The notes under the pieces: generated by a model
Told to the model about the DNA's origin: nothing
What the model saw: the letters and a program-made list of their open reading frames with translations, nothing else
The model's database searches: none
Shown: positions 62,193-64,000 of the stretch, one piece after another
Layout: each line of letters begins with the position of its first letter
Numbering within the stretch: the first letter of the stretch is position 1
Translations under genes and position numbers: made by a program
Assembly (NCBI GenBank): GCA_016783965.1
Contig: JADHVO010000004.1
Span: forward strand, 186,001 to 250,000
DNA from: Alphaproteobacteria bacterium
GTDB taxonomy: Bacteria; Pseudomonadota; Alphaproteobacteria; Micropepsales; Micropepsaceae
DNA length: 64,000 nucleotides
Reading direction: 5' to 3'

Positions 62193-62747
62193 ATGGTTCT
62201 TTATGCAGTCATAGGTGCCGTTGTCCTGATCGTCCTGTGGGCGATCCTGACCTACAACGGCCTCGTCAGCCGACGGGCCATGGTGCAGGAAGGCTGGAGC
62301 GGCATCGACGCGCAGCTCAAGCGCCGCGCCGATCTGATCCCAAACCTGGTCGAGACCGTGAAGGGTTACGCCGCCCATGAGCGCGGCACCTTCGACGAAC
62401 TGACCCGCATGCGTGCGCAGGCCGGCACGAGCCAGGACCCGGCACAGCGGGCGCAGACCGAGGGCGCGATCACCGCGGCGATCGGCAAGGTGCTCGCGGT
62501 GGCTGAGGCTTATCCGGACCTCAAGGCTTCCGCGAATTTCCAGCAGCTGCAAAAGGACCTGGCCGACATCGAGGACCAGATCCAGCTGGCGCGCCGCTAC
62601 TACAATGGCGCGGTGCGCAACTACAATGTCGGCGTGCAGTCCTTCCCCGGCAACCTCGTGGCCGGCATGGGCGGCTTCCAGCCGTCGAAATTCTTCGAGC
62701 TCGAGAACGCGGCCGACCGCAACGTTCCGAAGGTCTCCTTCAGCTGA
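62193..62747 (+). CDS. lemA: LemA family protein
   Basis: 184 residues. One N-terminal helix (LYAVIGAVVLIVLWAILTY) followed by the LemA core: WSGIDAQLKRRADLIPNLVETVKGYAAHERGTFDELTRMRAQA, and AYPDLKASANFQQLQKDLADIEDQIQLARRYYNGAVRNYN. Membrane-anchored helical protein of unknown role, often paired with a DUF2207 protein as here (one-base overlap TGATG). ATG 62193 is used; a TTG two codons earlier is possible. Confidence 0.93.
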   Translation: MVLYAVIGAVVLIVLWAILTYNGLVSRRAMVQEGWSGIDAQLKRRADLIPNLVETVKGYAAHERGTFDELTRMRAQAGTSQDPAQRAQTEGAITAAIGKVLAVAEAYPDLKASANFQQLQKDLADIEDQIQLARRYYNGAVRNYNVGVQSFPGNLVAGMGGFQPSKFFELENAADRNVPKVSFS

Positions 62748-64000
62748 TGCGCTGGACGATCTTCGCACTGCTGCTCGCGCTGCTCGCGGGGCCGGCAGCG
62801 GCGCAGGATGACCAGCAGACGACGGCCACGACGCGGCATCATGCCGGCGACCGCCCGGCGGCTCCGCTCCAGCAGCCTCCGCCGCCCGCTTCCGATCTGT
62901 CCGACCACACCGAGCGGATCACGAACTTCGACAGCGACATCACGGTCGCGAAGAACGGCACGCTGACGGTTGCAGAGACGATCGGGGTTTATGCGGCCGA
63001 CAGCCGGATCAGCCACGGCATCTACCGCGACTTCCCAACCATCTACACCGACAGGCACGGCCTGCGGGTGAAGGTCCGTTTCGACGTCGTCTCCGTGACG
63101 ATGGACGGGCACGACGAGCCCTACACGACCGAAAGCATCTCCAACGGCGTACGCGTCAAGATCGGGGACAAGGACGTCGTCGTCGACGAAGGGCCCCACA
63201 CCTATGTGCTGACCTACACGACCACGCGGCAGATCGGCTTCTTCGACACCTACGACGAGCTCTATTGGAACGTCACCGGCAATGGCTGGATCTTCAGCAT
63301 CGACCAGGCCGCTGCGACGGTGCACCTTCCCAAGGGCGCCGAGATCAAGCAATCCGCCTTCTACACCGGGCCGGAAGGCGCAAGCGGCACCGATGCGACG
63401 TCGCAGAAACTGCCCGGCGGCGCGATCCGCTTCGTCACTACCCGGCCGCTCGATTCCTATTCCGGCCTGACGATCGCGGTCGGCTTTAGCAAGGGCGTGA
63501 TCACGCCGCCGACCGCAGAGGAGCTGCGCGAGGAGTTCATCCTCGACAATGCGAGCGCGATGGTCGCGGTGCTGGGCCTCCTGGTGCTGACGATCTTCTA
63601 CCTGACGACCTGGTGGCAGCACGGCCGCGACCCCAAGCGCGGCACCATCATCCCGCTGTTCGCGCCGCCGGCCGGCCTGTCGCCGGAAGCGGTACGCTAC
63701 ATCCACCGCATGGCGTATGACCGCAAATCCTTCGCGGCGGCGCTGATCAACATGGCGGTGCGCGGCTATCTGAAGATCGCGGAAGACCACCACACCTACA
63801 CTCTGACCCGCACCGGAAAATCGGCGGCCGATTGCGGCCTGTCCGGCAGCGAGATCGCCCTCGGCGATGCCTTGTTTTTCAGTGCCACCGATTCCATCGA
63901 GCTCAAGCAGGTCAACCACACGCGCGTACAAAGCGCGATCACCTCGCTCCAGCGCAGCCTGAAGGCGGAATGCGAGGTGCACTACTTCATCACCAACGCC
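62747..64000 (+). CDS. DUF2207 domain membrane protein (3' end outside window)
   Basis: 418 residues are visible and the frame is open at the edge. A signal peptide (WTIFALLLALLAGPAAAQ) precedes the DUF2207 region (ERITNFDSDITVAKNGTLTVAETIGVYA, SHGIYRDFPTIY, ELYWNVTGNGW) and a helix near residue 280 (SAMVAVLGLLVLTIFYLTTWW). After it, GRDPKRGTIIPLFAPPAGLSPEAVRYIHRM is characteristic of the family. It is coupled to lemA by a one-base overlap. Function unknown. Confidence 0.9.
   Translation, partial: MRWTIFALLLALLAGPAAAQDDQQTTATTRHHAGDRPAAPLQQPPPPASDLSDHTERITNFDSDITVAKNGTLTVAETIGVYAADSRISHGIYRDFPTIYTDRHGLRVKVRFDVVSVTMDGHDEPYTTESISNGVRVKIGDKDVVVDEGPHTYVLTYTTTRQIGFFDTYDELYWNVTGNGWIFSIDQAAATVHLPKGAEIKQSAFYTGPEGASGTDATSQKLPGGAIRFVTTRPLDSYSGLTIAVGFSKGVITPPTAEELREEFILDNASAMVAVLGLLVLTIFYLTTWWQHGRDPKRGTIIPLFAPPAGLSPEAVRYIHRMAYDRKSFAAALINMAVRGYLKIAEDHHTYTLTRTGKSAADCGLSGSEIALGDALFFSATDSIELKQVNHTRVQSAITSLQRSLKAECEVHYFITNA

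Overview
The window is a gene-dense, high-GC chromosomal segment from an alphaproteobacterium. The evidence is a Caulobacter-type flagellar cluster (flgE-sciP-fliF-fliG-fliH-fliN-flbD-flhA), a DUF1153/SciP regulator, a CtrA-like site, a Rieske-cytochrome b-cytochrome c1 operon next to mtnP and the first codons of an apt-like gene, and the alphaproteobacterial small families DUF6111 and DUF1285. No rRNA, CRISPR array, transposase or integrase was seen. The genus cannot be fixed from sequence alone.

Layout. 1-7 kb: start of a probable apt gene at the edge, a VanW-glycosyltransferase fusion carrying an in-frame palindromic repeat, mtnP, and the cytochrome bc1 operon. 7-13.5 kb: a PIN toxin with a DUF7662-type antitoxin, trmL-hemF, a TerC-like protein, a PP2C-like phosphatase, and a tightly overlapped operon DUF1285-CoA NUDIX-DUF6111-cca. 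13.5-21 kb: a MoxR/DUF58/BatA-DUF4159/VWA-like membrane operon. 21-27 kb: GNAT, two tandem paralogous SDRs, a NUDIX protein, a receiver and an Hpt-like protein, motA, and small membrane proteins. 27-30.5 kb: a lysine-catabolism module (aminoadipate-semialdehyde dehydrogenase, lysine-6-dehydrogenase-like enzyme, divergent Lrp regulator). 30.6-35.4 kb: a CHASE2 protein, a small exported protein and an M48 peptidase in one operon, then threonine ammonia-lyase.

35.4-41.7 kb is a vitamin B12 uptake islet: btuF, btuC, a cobalamin riboswitch, btuB, a btuC 3' remnant, btuD and cobU. It lies between an intact tRNA-Met (41594-41668) and a 49-bp direct copy of that tRNA's 3' half (35408-35456). This is the geometry left when an element integrates at a tRNA 3' end. 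41.8-44.5 kb holds two YjbR-like genes, two VOC proteins and mnmA.

44.5-61.6 kb is flagellar: flgL-flgK leftward, fliK-flgD-flgE and sciP rightward, then fliF-fliG-fliH-fliN-flbD-flhA-flhF-flhG. Divergent sigma-54 promoters sit between flgK and fliK. A CtrA-like box precedes fliF. This supports the Caulobacter hierarchy in which CtrA, antagonised by SciP, drives the basal-body operon, and FlbD with sigma-54 drives hook and filament-junction genes. The end of the window carries a small membrane protein, lemA and a DUF2207 protein cut by the edge.

The clearest non-routine observations are the tRNA-flanked B12 islet with its gene remnant and riboswitch, the PIN/DUF7662 pair with an operator-like palindrome, the VanW-glycosyltransferase fusion with a Cys cluster, and the degenerate FlhF GTPase.
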